59,181 nt of DNA, taken from assembly GCA_910577645.1 (NCBI GenBank), contig CAJTOL010000019.1:1-59181 (forward strand). The letters run 5' to 3'. The position numbers were made by a program, and so were the translations under genes. The notes beneath the pieces were generated by a model that was not told the origin of the DNA, made no database searches, and saw nothing but the letters and a program-made list of their open reading frames with translations. Shown piece after piece: positions 25,229-34,073 of this stretch; the first letter of the stretch is position 1, and every line of letters begins with the position of its first letter. This stretch comes from an uncultured Lachnospiraceae bacterium (GTDB taxonomy: Bacteria; Bacillota; Clostridia; Lachnospirales; Lachnospiraceae).

Positions 25229-26287
25229 ATGTATTATGTAAACGAGAACATCAAAGAGCTGTACCGTGTAAAATTTCATGATGAGAGGGCAAATGTTCTT
25301 CGGCTGGATATGAATGAGAATCCGGAAGGCCTGCCAGAGGAAGTTTTTCGGAAGGTAATGAAAAAGATTTCTCCGGAATACATTGCCAAATACCCGGAGA
25401 AGGACAGGCTTATGGAAATTCTGGCTGAACATAATCAGATCGATTACGAAAATATCTCGGTTACTGCAGGTTCGGATGAAGCCATGAGGCTAATCTTTCA
25501 GTGCTTTGGGGAGCAAGGAAAGAAGCTTTTAACGGTAACGCCAACTTTTGAGATGTATGGTGTATATGCCGGCATGTTTGGAATGAAGCATGAGATGGTT
25601 GATTACGAAGAGGATTATACTATTGACACTGCAAAGTTCTTGAATGCCATTGATCAGGAGACAGGGCTTATTATTTTGGTGAACCCAAACAGCCCTGTTG
25701 GATATATTTACAGCGAAAAAGATGTGAGGGCAGTAATAGAAAAAGGGAAGGAAGCAGGAGCTATTGTGGTGGTTGATGAGGCCTATCACTATTTCTATGC
25801 TTCTACTTTTGTGCAACTCATAAAAGAATATGATAATCTTCTGGTTCTCCGAACATTTTCAAAATTATTTTCTATGGCAGGCCTTCGGATTGGGTATGTG
25901 GCCGGGGAGAGAAAACTGATTGAATATATAGAGAAAGTAGAGTCTACCTTTAATGTCAATACAATTGCTGTTTTATTTGCTATGGAGATGATTAATGATC
26001 AGGAACTGATTGACAGACTAGCCCGGACGGAGAGAGAGGGGCGAATATGGATAACAGAGAAACTTAAGGACGCAGGATACAAGACGTTATCTATGGAAGG
26101 AAATTATGTATTATTTCTGCCTGAAAGAGACTCCAGGACAGTTGTAGAGGAATTAAAAAAGAAGAATGTATGGGTCAGAGACTATGGCAGGGGAATCTTA
26201 AAGGGATGGGTACGTGTATCTACCGGCTCCGTGGCATGTATGGAGAAATTCTGGCAGGCCCTTGTTCAGGTAGAGAAAAGGATATAA
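25229..26287 (+). CDS. HisC-like class I/II aminotransferase
   Basis: This 352-residue pyridoxal-phosphate enzyme has SVTAGSDEAMRLIF, LVNPNSPVGYIY, VVDEAYHYF and the cofactor-lysine motif RTFSKLFSMAGLRIGY. It resembles histidinol-phosphate aminotransferases and CobD-like decarboxylases. ATG 25229 follows AAGGAG. The histidine operon 22 kb downstream has no hisC, so this could fill that role; equally it could aminate a metabolite of the neighbouring phosphonate or glycan pathway. Location after a methyltransferase and away from his genes leaves the choice open. Confidence 0.65.
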   Translation: MYYVNENIKELYRVKFHDERANVLRLDMNENPEGLPEEVFRKVMKKISPEYIAKYPEKDRLMEILAEHNQIDYENISVTAGSDEAMRLIFQCFGEQGKKLLTVTPTFEMYGVYAGMFGMKHEMVDYEEDYTIDTAKFLNAIDQETGLIILVNPNSPVGYIYSEKDVRAVIEKGKEAGAIVVVDEAYHYFYASTFVQLIKEYDNLLVLRTFSKLFSMAGLRIGYVAGERKLIEYIEKVESTFNVNTIAVLFAMEMINDQELIDRLARTEREGRIWITEKLKDAGYKTLSMEGNYVLFLPERDSRTVVEELKKKNVWVRDYGRGILKGWVRVSTGSVACMEKFWQALVQVEKRI

Positions 26288-26296
26288 ATATTATTA

Positions 26297-26320
26297 GGGG
26301 CTGTGATTTCTCACAGCCCC
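26297..26320. terminator. Hairpin between convergent HisC-like gene and rpmB
   Basis: A perfect 10-base stem (GGGGCTGTGA / TCACAGCCCC) with a TTTC loop lies nine bases after the aminotransferase stop and 12 bases after the rpmB stop on the other strand. T-rich tails are weak on both sides, so it is a probable bidirectional terminator. It also marks the border between the island side and the housekeeping side. Confidence 0.7.
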
Positions 26321-26332
26321 TACAAAATCTAA

Positions 26333-26518
26333 TTAAGCTCTCTCAACTAATCCGGAGCGTAAGCAGGAAGTACATACGTACATCTTCTGAGCACCGCCGT
26401 TAACTTTTACCTTAACAGATTTTACGTTAGCTTTCCACATTTTATTAGAGCGTCTATGGGAATGGCTCACCGCGTTACCAAAGTGAGCAGCTTTTTCGCA
26501 AATTGCACATTTAGCCAT
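26333..26518 (-). CDS. rpmB: 50S ribosomal protein L28
   Basis: This 61-residue protein is ribosomal protein L28 of the large subunit. It has the zinc-type CAIC near the N-terminus and CTSC near the C-terminus, plus GNAVSHSHRRSNKMWKANV, which is typical of the family. ATG 26518 has a strong AAGGAGGTG upstream; a longer in-frame reading on the same strand lacks support. It is a single-gene unit, divergent from the Asp23 gene. Confidence 0.95.
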   Translation of the reverse strand: MAKCAICEKAAHFGNAVSHSHRRSNKMWKANVKSVKVKVNGGAQKMYVCTSCLRSGLVERA

Positions 26519-26591
26519 GATTTGCACCTCCTTAAAAGCTACTTGGATTTTTCTTAAGTAAAATAACCTTATATAAATCCACAACATCTGT

Positions 26592-26620
26592 ATAATACCA
26601 GAAACTTCAAAAATTTGCAA
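26592..26620 (-). promoter_or_regulatory. Probable sigma-A promoter of rpmB
   Basis: On the minus strand a TTGCAA -35 (26620-26615) and TATTAT -10 (26597-26592) are separated by exactly 17 bases, about 75 bases upstream of rpmB. Confidence 0.6.
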
Positions 26621-26698
26621 GTGAATTTTAAAAATTTATTTCTTTTTTCCAGGAAATAGTGTATACTGAACAATATCAAGAGAATTGGAGGCAAGTCT

Positions 26699-27055
26699 AT
26701 GAAAGGACGAATCAATAATAAACTGGGCGAAATCCAGATTAACCCTGATGTTATTGCTTTATATGCAGGTACTACGGCAGTAGAGTGCTTTGGCATTGTT
26801 GGCATGGCTGCCGTCAGTATGAAAGACGGCCTGGTAAAGCTTCTCAAGAGGGAGAGCCTGACACATGGAATTAATGTAGAGATTGTGGACAACCGCATTT
26901 CCATCTCATTTCATGTGATTGTGGCTTATGGGGTAAGCATTTCCGCAGTTTCCGACAACCTGATTGAAAATGTAAAGTATAAAGTGGAAGAATTCACCGG
27001 CATGAGCGTAGATAAGATTAATATTTATGTAGAAGGTGTAAGAGTCATTGATTAG
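26699..27055 (+). CDS. Asp23/Gls24 family envelope-stress protein
   Basis: The 118-residue protein is a single Asp23/Gls24 (DUF322) domain, seen in GEIQINPDVIALYAGTTAVE, GIVGMAA and the C-terminal VKYKVEEFTGMSVDKINIYV. Family members are small, soluble and often membrane-associated, linked to cell-envelope homeostasis. This placement directly before a DhaL/DegV-type kinase protein is the usual one in Firmicutes. AGGAGG follows immediately for the next gene, so the pair is an operon. A TATACT sequence about 35 bases upstream may be its -10. Confidence 0.85.
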   Translation: MKGRINNKLGEIQINPDVIALYAGTTAVECFGIVGMAAVSMKDGLVKLLKRESLTHGINVEIVDNRISISFHVIVAYGVSISAVSDNLIENVKYKVEEFTGMSVDKINIYVEGVRVID

Positions 27056-27068
27056 GAGGAAGAAACCT

Positions 27069-28769
27069 GTGGGTATGAATACAGTAGACGCTAAGCTGCT
27101 GAAGCAGGCATTTTTAGCGGGAGCCAAAAGTTTAGAGGCAAAAAAAGAATGGATTAACGAGTTAAATGTTTTCCCTGTGCCGGACGGGGATACGGGTACC
27201 AATATGACCATGACCATTATGGCTGCCGCCAGGGAAGTGGCCGCCATTGAGGAGCCGACTATGGAAAGCCTGGCAAAGGCCATTTCTTCCGGCTCTTTAA
27301 GAGGGGCAAGAGGAAACTCCGGAGTTATTTTGTCCCAGCTGTTCCGGGGATTTACAAAGGAAATTAAAAGCTGTGACGTTATTACCACCACAGTTCTGGC
27401 CAATGCCTTTGTGAGAGCTACAGAGACCGCTTACAAAGCAGTTATGAAGCCTAAGGAAGGCACCATTTTAACTGTGGCCAAAGGGATGTCTGACAAGGCG
27501 GTAGAGCTGGTGAGCCAGACCGAAGATCTGGCGGAGCTTTTGGAAGAAGTGATCCGCCACGGGGATTATGTCTTAAGCCAGACGCCGGAGATGCTGCCGG
27601 TTCTGAAACAGGCCGGGGTTGTGGATTCCGGCGGACAGGGCCTGATGCAGGTGATGAAGGGGGCTTTGGACGGCCTTTTAGGAAAGAAACTGGATTTAAA
27701 GGTAGAAGGGACAAAACCGCCGGTTTCCTCTTTTGTAAAGGAAGCTGCCCGGGCGGCTTCTACCGAAAATTTTGACATCAAATTTGGATATTGCACCGAG
27801 TTTATTATTAATGCCGAGAAAGATTTTTCAGAAGAGGATGAGAGCTCTTTTAAAGCCTATTTAGAGTCTATCGGCGACTCCATTGTAGTGGTTGCAGACG
27901 AGGACGTAGTAAAGGTACACGTTCATACCAATCATCCTGGCCTTGCTTTTGAAAAGGCATTAACCTATGGTTCTCTTTCCCGGATGAAAGTGGACAATAT
28001 GCGGGAAGAGCATGAAGAACGCCTGATTAAGGATGCAGAGAAGATAGCTGCCGGCCAGAAAGCCCGGGAGGAAGTTAAGCAGGCAGAAGAAAAGGCGGCC
28101 CGGCCAAGAAAGCCTTTCGGTTTTATTGCCGTATCTATCGGAGAAGGCCTGGGAGAGATTTTTAAAGGGATTGGAGCGGATTACCTGATTGAGGGCGGCC
28201 AGACCATGAATCCCAGCACCGAGGATATGTTAAACGCCATTGATCAGGTCAATGCCGATACTATCTTCATCCTGCCCAACAATAAAAATATTATCCTTGC
28301 AGCAGAACAGGCCAAGAGCCTGGTAGAGGACAAGAATATAATTGTAGTACCTACCAAGACCGTTCCTCAGGGAATTACGGCTCTTATTAATTTCATTCCG
28401 GATTTAAGCGCTGAGGAAAATTTGGAGGCCATGACCCAGGAGATGAACCGGGTAAAGACTGGTCAGGTTACCTATGCAGTGCGGACTACCTGCATTGACG
28501 GTATGGACATTGAAGAAGGCGATATTATGGGCATTGGCGACAGCGGGATGCTGGCGGTAGGAAAATCTGTCGATGCCGCTACACTGGACATGATGGATGC
28601 CATGCTGGATGAGGAATCCGAGCTGGTAACCATTTATTATGGAAGCGATGTCAGCGAGGAGGATGCCATATCCCTTCTCTCAAAAGCCCAGGAACGCTTC
28701 CCTGACTGTGAGATTGAGCTTCAGGACGGCGGCCAGCCGATTTACTACTACTTAATTTCTGTAGAATAG
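27069..28769 (+). CDS. DhaL/YloV-type fatty-acid-kinase-like protein (FakA family)
   Basis: This protein of about 566 residues has an N-terminal DhaL domain with the metal and nucleotide motif NVFPVPDGDTGTNMTMT, and a C-terminal region related to YloV/FakA that works with DegV-type fatty-acid-binding partners. Characterised homologues phosphorylate fatty acids bound to FakB. GTG 27069 is preferred because AGGAGG lies eight bases upstream; ATG 27075 is the alternative. Its partner FakB is not in the window. A hairpin terminator follows. Confidence 0.82.
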   Translation: MGMNTVDAKLLKQAFLAGAKSLEAKKEWINELNVFPVPDGDTGTNMTMTIMAAAREVAAIEEPTMESLAKAISSGSLRGARGNSGVILSQLFRGFTKEIKSCDVITTTVLANAFVRATETAYKAVMKPKEGTILTVAKGMSDKAVELVSQTEDLAELLEEVIRHGDYVLSQTPEMLPVLKQAGVVDSGGQGLMQVMKGALDGLLGKKLDLKVEGTKPPVSSFVKEAARAASTENFDIKFGYCTEFIINAEKDFSEEDESSFKAYLESIGDSIVVVADEDVVKVHVHTNHPGLAFEKALTYGSLSRMKVDNMREEHEERLIKDAEKIAAGQKAREEVKQAEEKAARPRKPFGFIAVSIGEGLGEIFKGIGADYLIEGGQTMNPSTEDMLNAIDQVNADTIFILPNNKNIILAAEQAKSLVEDKNIIVVPTKTVPQGITALINFIPDLSAEENLEAMTQEMNRVKTGQVTYAVRTTCIDGMDIEEGDIMGIGDSGMLAVGKSVDAATLDMMDAMLDEESELVTIYYGSDVSEEDAISLLSKAQERFPDCEIELQDGGQPIYYYLISVE

Positions 28770-28783
28770 TGGAATGAAACACA

Positions 28784-28833
28784 AAAAATGGGATGCCGCA
28801 AAAGAAAACAAACCTTTGTGACATCCCATTTTT
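28784..28833 (+). terminator. Rho-independent terminator after the FakA-like gene
   Basis: A 12-base stem (AAAAATGGGATG / CATCCCATTTTT) encloses a 26-base loop, with the T run at the 3' end of the stem. Confidence 0.8.
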
Positions 28834-28873
28834 CTACGAAACATCCCCTGCCGGATGATTAAGGAGCCCGATT

Positions 28874-30928
28874 ATGGAGAACCATCCCATTGAAGAATTA
28901 AAAGGCATTGGCGAAAAAACCGGAAAGCTGTTCAGACGCCTTGGGATTGAGACTACAGAAGATTTGCTTTCCTATTATCCCAGAGCTTACGATGCCTATA
29001 AGGATCCGGTTCCTATAGGCCAGATAAAAGAAGGCGCCGTAGAGGCGGTGGAAGGAGTTCTTACAAAGACGCCGGATCTGATTCGATTCGGCGGCCTTCA
29101 GATGGTATCCCTCACTTTAAGAGATCTGACAGGAACCCTCCAGGTTTGCTGGTATAATATGCCCTATATGCGATCCAATTTAAAGGCGCAGAGCCGCTGG
29201 ATTTTCAGAGGACGGGTGGTAAAAAAGAGGGGGCGTCTGGTTATGGAGCAGCCGGAGCTGTTCCACCCGGAGGATTACGGTGAAAAGCTTCATTTTATGC
29301 AGCCTATTTACGGACAGACCAAAGGCCTTGGAAACAAAGCTATCACAAAGGCTGTAGGCCAGGCTCTCTCAGCCAGGCCCATGATACGGGAGTATCTTCC
29401 GGCCCGGATTCGGGGAAAATACCAGCTGGCAGAATACAATTTTGCTATAGAGCACATCCATTTTCCGGCAGATGAGACAGAGCTGCTTTTTGCCAGAAAG
29501 CGGCTGGTGTTTGATGAATTTTTTATGTTTATTCTGGGGGTCCGGCGGCTTAAAGAGAGCCGGCAGGATAAGGAAAGCCCTTATCCTGTGGTTTTGTCCC
29601 GGGAGGTGAAAGATTTTGAAAAAGCCCTTCCTTTCTCCCTTACAAAAGCCCAGCAAAAGGCTATGAGAGAGATTGAGGAGGACTTATCCGGGGGAAAAGT
29701 GATGAACCGGTTGGTTCAGGGAGACGTAGGCTCCGGAAAAACTATTTTGGCTGTTCTGGCGTTGCTTCACACCGCCTTTAACGGATACCAGGGAGCCCTG
29801 ATGGCGCCTACAGAGGTTCTGGCAAAACAGCATTATGATTCCATCAGCAGGATGCTTGAAACCTATGGAATTCCCAAGGTTCCCATATTGATTACCGGAT
29901 CCATGACGGCCAAAGAAAAACGTCTGGCCTATGAAAAGATTAAAAGCCATGAGGCCCACATCATTATCGGCACCCATGCCCTGATACAGGAAAAGGTGGT
30001 CTATGACAACCTGGCTTTGGTCATTACCGATGAGCAGCACCGGTTTGGAGTGGGGCAGCGGGAGGCTTTGGGAGCAAAAGGAAATACGCCCCATATAATG
30101 GTTATGAGCGCCACCCCCATTCCCAGGACTCTTGCCATTATTCTTTACGGGGATCTGGATATCTCGGTTATTGACCAGCTTCCGGCAGAGCGCCTTCCCA
30201 TTAAGAATTGTGTGGTAAACAGAAGCTATCGGGAAAAGGCTTATGATTTTATTGCCAAACAGGCGGCCATGGGCCGCCAGGCCTATGTAATCTGCCCCAT
30301 GGTGGAGGAAAGCGAGATGATTGAGGCGGAAAATGTGCTGGACTATACCAAGATTTTAAGAAAGGCCCTGCCGGAGCAGATCCAGGTGGAGTACCTTCAC
30401 GGAAAAATGAAGGCAAAAGAAAAGAACCGGATTATGGAGCGGTTTGCGGCAGGAGAGATCCAGGTGCTGGTTTCCACCACAGTGGTGGAGGTAGGGGTTA
30501 ACGTTCCCAACGCTACGGTTATGATGATTGAAAATGCCGAGCGTTTTGGGCTGGCCCAGCTTCATCAGCTGCGGGGAAGGGTAGGGAGAGGAAGCTTCCA
30601 GTCCTACTGCATTATGGTCAACTGCTCTGACGATGAGGGAACTATGGAACGCCTGGATATTTTAAATAAATCCAATGACGGTTTTTATATTGCGTCCCAG
30701 GATCTGAAGCTGAGGGGGCCGGGAGATATTTTCGGCGTCCGTCAAAGCGGGGATATGGAATTTCGCCTGGCAGATATTTTTACAGACGCCAACCTGTTAA
30801 AATCCGTGTCCCAGGAGGCGGATGAGCTGCTTTTGGAGGATCCGGAATTGGAAAAAGAAGAGCACAGGGAGCTGCAAAAGCGCCTGAAATCCTATTTAGA
30901 AAACAGCTACGAAAGGTTGAACTTATAA
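28874..30928 (+). CDS. recG: ATP-dependent DNA helicase RecG
   Basis: The 684-residue branch-migration helicase acts on stalled replication forks and recombination intermediates. The N-terminal wedge/OB domain (about 1-230) is followed by the helicase core with Walker A GDVGSGKTILAVLALLHT, DEQHRFGVGQR, MSATPIPRTLA and the late LRGRVGRG motif. Length is normal. AAGGAG lies upstream of the ATG. It is followed one base later by a Gfo/Idh gene, likely co-transcribed but functionally unrelated. Confidence 0.96.
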   Translation: MENHPIEELKGIGEKTGKLFRRLGIETTEDLLSYYPRAYDAYKDPVPIGQIKEGAVEAVEGVLTKTPDLIRFGGLQMVSLTLRDLTGTLQVCWYNMPYMRSNLKAQSRWIFRGRVVKKRGRLVMEQPELFHPEDYGEKLHFMQPIYGQTKGLGNKAITKAVGQALSARPMIREYLPARIRGKYQLAEYNFAIEHIHFPADETELLFARKRLVFDEFFMFILGVRRLKESRQDKESPYPVVLSREVKDFEKALPFSLTKAQQKAMREIEEDLSGGKVMNRLVQGDVGSGKTILAVLALLHTAFNGYQGALMAPTEVLAKQHYDSISRMLETYGIPKVPILITGSMTAKEKRLAYEKIKSHEAHIIIGTHALIQEKVVYDNLALVITDEQHRFGVGQREALGAKGNTPHIMVMSATPIPRTLAIILYGDLDISVIDQLPAERLPIKNCVVNRSYREKAYDFIAKQAAMGRQAYVICPMVEESEMIEAENVLDYTKILRKALPEQIQVEYLHGKMKAKEKNRIMERFAAGEIQVLVSTTVVEVGVNVPNATVMMIENAERFGLAQLHQLRGRVGRGSFQSYCIMVNCSDDEGTMERLDILNKSNDGFYIASQDLKLRGPGDIFGVRQSGDMEFRLADIFTDANLLKSVSQEADELLLEDPELEKEEHRELQKRLKSYLENSYERLNL

Positions 30929-30929
30929 T

Positions 30930-31934
30930 ATGGAAAAGATACGATATGTGATAGTGGGGTCCGGCTGGAGATCCGAGTTTTATGTCCGGATCGCAAAAGC
31001 TTTGCCGGAACAATTTGAGGCCCTTGCCATGCTGTGCAGAACAGAGGAAAAAGCCAGAAGCATGCATGAAAAAACGGGCGTCTACGCCACGGTTTCCAGG
31101 GAGGAATGTGAGAAGCTGAAGCCGGATTTTGTTGTGGTAGCGGTAGATAAACCTTCTGTTTTTAAGGTGTCCCGAAGCTTTCTGGATAAGGGATTTCCGG
31201 TTCTTTGCGAAACCCCTGCCGGACAAAATATAGAGGATCTGGAGGACGCCTGGCAGCTTCACTGCTATGGAACCAGATTTCAGGTGGCGGAGCAGTATCA
31301 CCGTTATCCCCAATATGAAAAGATATTGGAGATCGTAAAAAGCGGCCTTTTAGGAGATCCTCATGCGGTGAACCTGTCGGTTGCCCACGATTATCACGGC
31401 GTCAGCCTGATTCGCAGGCTTCTGGGAACAGGTTTTGAAAATGCCTTTTTTACCGGAAAACGATATACGTTTCCGGTGCTGGAAACCGGAGACAGAAACG
31501 GCCCGGTGGAAGGAGGAACCGTAACAGATCGTTACCGCGTCCGTATGGACATAGAATTTGACAGCGGAAAAATGGGATTTTATGATTTCTGCAATGTCCA
31601 GTATCACTCGCGGATTCGTGGAACGGATATTCGGGTCCAGGGAGAGCGGGGAGAGATAGCGGGAAACCGGCTGACATATATGGACAGAGCCGGGATTTGC
31701 CATAATGAAATCATAGCCTGGGAGAATCCTTATGAGAAGCAGGGACTTACAGATGACGAAACCGCCATTGCGAAACTTCTTACAGGCATGAAGCATTATG
31801 TAGATACCGGAGAAGAAGTATACCCTGTGGCGGAAGCTCTGCAGGATGCCTATTTTGCTCTGTGCATGGAAAAGGCTCTTCTCCATCCCTATGAAACCAT
31901 TCAGTCCCAAACACAAATGTGGGGCTATCAATGA
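30930..31934 (+). CDS. Gfo/Idh/MocA family oxidoreductase
   Basis: This 334-residue protein starts with a nucleotide-binding strand YVIVGSGWRSEFYVRIAKAL and has the family's EKP-equivalent segment as LCETPAGQNIEDLEDA near residue 95. Such enzymes oxidise or reduce sugars or cyclitols with NAD(P). The usual EKP lysine is replaced (ETPAG), so substrate and activity are uncertain. It sits one base after recG and 16 bases before a nitroreductase gene. Confidence 0.75.
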   Translation: MEKIRYVIVGSGWRSEFYVRIAKALPEQFEALAMLCRTEEKARSMHEKTGVYATVSREECEKLKPDFVVVAVDKPSVFKVSRSFLDKGFPVLCETPAGQNIEDLEDAWQLHCYGTRFQVAEQYHRYPQYEKILEIVKSGLLGDPHAVNLSVAHDYHGVSLIRRLLGTGFENAFFTGKRYTFPVLETGDRNGPVEGGTVTDRYRVRMDIEFDSGKMGFYDFCNVQYHSRIRGTDIRVQGERGEIAGNRLTYMDRAGICHNEIIAWENPYEKQGLTDDETAIAKLLTGMKHYVDTGEEVYPVAEALQDAYFALCMEKALLHPYETIQSQTQMWGYQ

Positions 31935-31950
31935 AAGGAGGAGGTTTGAA

Positions 31951-32466
31951 ATGAATCAGACCCTAGAAACGATTTTAACCAGAAGAAGCACCAGAAAGTT
32001 TTTAGAAAAGCCCATACCGGAGGCAGAGCTAAAACAGATAGTGGAGGCGGCTCTCTGCGCTCCCAGCGGGAAAAATGCACAGACCTGGAAATTTACTGTG
32101 GTTACCAGCCGCCCCATGATAGAAAAGCTTGCCAGAGGGATTGAGGTGGCCTTAAACCGCAGCGGCTACAATATGTATCAGCCAGCAGCCCTGATTATCC
32201 CCTCCAATCAAAAAGAAAGCCCATTTGGCAAAGAAGACAATGCCTGCGCCCTGGAAAATATTTTCCTAGCCGCCCATTCACTGGGAATCGGATCAGTATG
32301 GATCAACCAGCTTCAGGGAATCTGCGATGATCCGGTAATCCGCCTGGTTTTGGATGAGCTTCAGATCCCGGCTGATCATGTGGTTTATGGAATGGCAGCG
32401 CTGGGCTACAGCGATGAAGAGCCAAAGCCAATTAAGCGGGTAGGAGAGGTAGCTTACATTAAATAG
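31951..32466 (+). CDS. Nitroreductase family protein
   Basis: The 171-residue flavoprotein has the N-terminal RRSTRKF FMN-binding motif, CAPSGKNAQTW near residue 40 and SLGIGSVWINQL near residue 110. Family members reduce nitro compounds, quinones or enones using NAD(P)H. The start is placed at 31951 because AGGAGG lies close upstream; a longer in-frame reading overlaps the previous gene without a ribosome binding site. A strong terminator follows. Confidence 0.85.
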   Translation: MNQTLETILTRRSTRKFLEKPIPEAELKQIVEAALCAPSGKNAQTWKFTVVTSRPMIEKLARGIEVALNRSGYNMYQPAALIIPSNQKESPFGKEDNACALENIFLAAHSLGIGSVWINQLQGICDDPVIRLVLDELQIPADHVVYGMAALGYSDEEPKPIKRVGEVAYIK

Positions 32467-32478
32467 GAAAAACGTGAT

Positions 32479-32517
32479 AATCCCCGGATGTTCTGAATTT
32501 CAGACTATCCGGGGATT
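32479..32517 (+). terminator. Rho-independent terminator after the nitroreductase gene
   Basis: An 11-base stem (AATCCCCGGAT / ATCCGGGGATT), extended inside by TCTGAA/TTCAGA, is followed by TTTTG. It lies between convergent genes and may also serve the spore-protein gene. Confidence 0.85.
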
Positions 32518-32566
32518 TTGTCACTTTACGTGACAGATGATTTCATTTTTCAGATTAAAGTGGCAT

Positions 32567-32776
32567 TTACTTGCCTGCCATCTGACGCTCCTGAGCCTCG
32601 ATCATCTTCTTCACCATATAACCACCTACAGAGCCGTTCTGTGCGGAAGTTAAGTTGCCGTTGTAACCATTGGTTAACGGTACGCCTAATTCGCTGGCAA
32701 CTTCCATTTTGAACTTGTCCATTGCCTCTTTTGCTTCAGGTACGTTGGTTTTGTTAGAAGAATTGTTTGTAGACAT
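32567..32776 (-). CDS. Small acid-soluble spore protein, alpha/beta type
   Basis: This 69-residue protein coats DNA in dormant spores. It carries the family's ELGVPLTNGYNGNLTSAQNG, containing the germination-protease cleavage region upstream, and GSVGGYMVKKMIEAQERQM. It shows that the organism forms spores. AAAAGGAGG lies directly before the ATG. Expression is expected in the forespore under sigma G, but I could not pick out a convincing sigma G promoter. Confidence 0.93.
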   Translation of the reverse strand: MSTNNSSNKTNVPEAKEAMDKFKMEVASELGVPLTNGYNGNLTSAQNGSVGGYMVKKMIEAQERQMAGK

Positions 32777-32801
32777 AAAAACGCCTCCTTTTAGTCGATT
32801 T

Positions 32802-32829
32802 CCGCTGCGTGTTTTTAGTAGGGCAGCGG
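32802..32829 (-). promoter_or_regulatory. Hairpin in the 5' leader of the spore-protein gene
   Basis: A 7-base stem CCGCTGC / GCAGCGG with a 14-base loop lies 26 bases upstream of the start codon on the minus strand. It may stabilise the message or be a remnant terminator. Confidence 0.4.
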
Positions 32830-32971
32830 TTTGTTTTGTGCTACATCCGTAGTATATGCCTGATGCAGATTAATAAACTAGAAGGTTCTGCGTAATTTTC
32901 CAGAACTTAGAAAAAATCACTTGTCTACGGGGAATAATCATATTATACTGATAAAGATAAGGAGAAGAACT

Positions 32972-33565
32972 ATGAGAGTAATCGCAGGCAGCGCCAGGCG
33001 GCTGCAGTTAAAAACGATAGAAGGAATGGACACCAGGCCGACAACAGACAGAATTAAAGAAACATTATTTAATATTCTTCAGCCGGAGATTTTAGATTCC
33101 CGGTTTTTAGATTTGTTTGCAGGAAGCGGAGCAATCGGCATTGAGGCACTGAGCCGGGGCGCTGAGGAAGCGGTATTTGCAGAGCAGAGCCGGAAAGCAT
33201 GCGACTGTATTCGCTATAATTTAAAAGCTGCCCGTTTAGAAGAAAAGGCTCAGGTTATGGAATGTGACGTTCTTTCCGCCTTAAAGCGCCTGGAAAGCCG
33301 GAAAGCTTCCTTTGATTTGATTTTTATGGATCCGCCTTATGGGATGGATTTGGAAAAGCAGGCTCTTTGGTATTTAAAGGATTCCCTTTTATCAGACAGC
33401 CACACTCTGATTGTGGTGGAAGCTTCTTTAAAAACAGACTTTTCCTGGCTTTCCCAGTGGGGATATTGTATGTTAAAAAGCAAAGAATATAAGACCAATA
33501 AACATGTATTTATTAAAAAAATAAATTTGCAGGCTGAGACAGCAGGCCAAAAGGAGACATTATGA
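32972..33565 (+). CDS. rsmD: 16S rRNA (guanine-966-N2)-methyltransferase
   Basis: The 197-residue SAM methyltransferase starts MRVIAGSARRLQLKTIEG and has motif I FLDLFAGSGAIGIEALSRGA and catalytic DPPY (FMDPPYGMD), typical of RsmD. The start at 32972 is set by GGAGAAG upstream. It overlaps coaD by four bases (ATGA), the common rsmD-coaD arrangement. Confidence 0.93.
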   Translation: MRVIAGSARRLQLKTIEGMDTRPTTDRIKETLFNILQPEILDSRFLDLFAGSGAIGIEALSRGAEEAVFAEQSRKACDCIRYNLKAARLEEKAQVMECDVLSALKRLESRKASFDLIFMDPPYGMDLEKQALWYLKDSLLSDSHTLIVVEASLKTDFSWLSQWGYCMLKSKEYKTNKHVFIKKINLQAETAGQKETL

Positions 33566-34062
33566 CAATAGCCGTATATCCGGGCAGCTTTGATCCGGTA
33601 ACTTTGGGCCATTACGATATCATTAACAGAACCGCTAAGATTATGGACAGGGTAATTATCGGAGTTTTGCAGAATAAGTCCAAAACCCCATTGTTTTCCA
33701 CCCAGGAACGTGTTAATATGTTAAAAGAGGTAACTGCAGAACTGGAAAATGTAGAGGTCCGCTGCTTTGACGGGCTTCTTATTGATTTTGCCAGAAACTG
33801 CGGCGCCAATGTAATTGTCCGGGGATTACGGGCAGTTACGGATTTTGAGTATGAGCTTCAGCTGGCCCAGACGAACCGGGTCATTGCGCCGGAGATAGAT
33901 ACGCTGTTTTTAAATACCAATTTAAAATACTCCTATTTAAGCTCCAGCATTGTCAAGGAAATAGCCGGGTTTGGAGGAGACATCAGCATGTTTCTCCATC
34001 CCCAGATTGTAGATAAGGTAAAGGCAAAATTTGCCCAGGCAGATGCCTGTATTAAGGGTTAA
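33562..34062 (+). CDS. coaD: Phosphopantetheine adenylyltransferase
   Basis: The 166-residue enzyme makes dephospho-coenzyme A from phosphopantetheine and ATP. It has YPGSFDPVTLGHYDII with the TxGH nucleotide motif, VIVRGLRAVTDFEYE, and the late YLSSSIVKEIAGFGGD. Length is normal. Confidence 0.96.
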   Translation: MTIAVYPGSFDPVTLGHYDIINRTAKIMDRVIIGVLQNKSKTPLFSTQERVNMLKEVTAELENVEVRCFDGLLIDFARNCGANVIVRGLRAVTDFEYELQLAQTNRVIAPEIDTLFLNTNLKYSYLSSSIVKEIAGFGGDISMFLHPQIVDKVKAKFAQADACIKG

Positions 34063-34073
34063 GGAGAAAAGTT

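Noticed and set aside
26569..26904. Open frame opposite the Asp23 gene
   Set aside because: It overlaps the rpmB promoter and the Asp23 gene and has no recognisable content.
31350..31931. A 193-codon open frame opposite the Gfo/Idh gene
   Set aside because: It is antisense to a well-supported gene and shows no domain or initiation signal.
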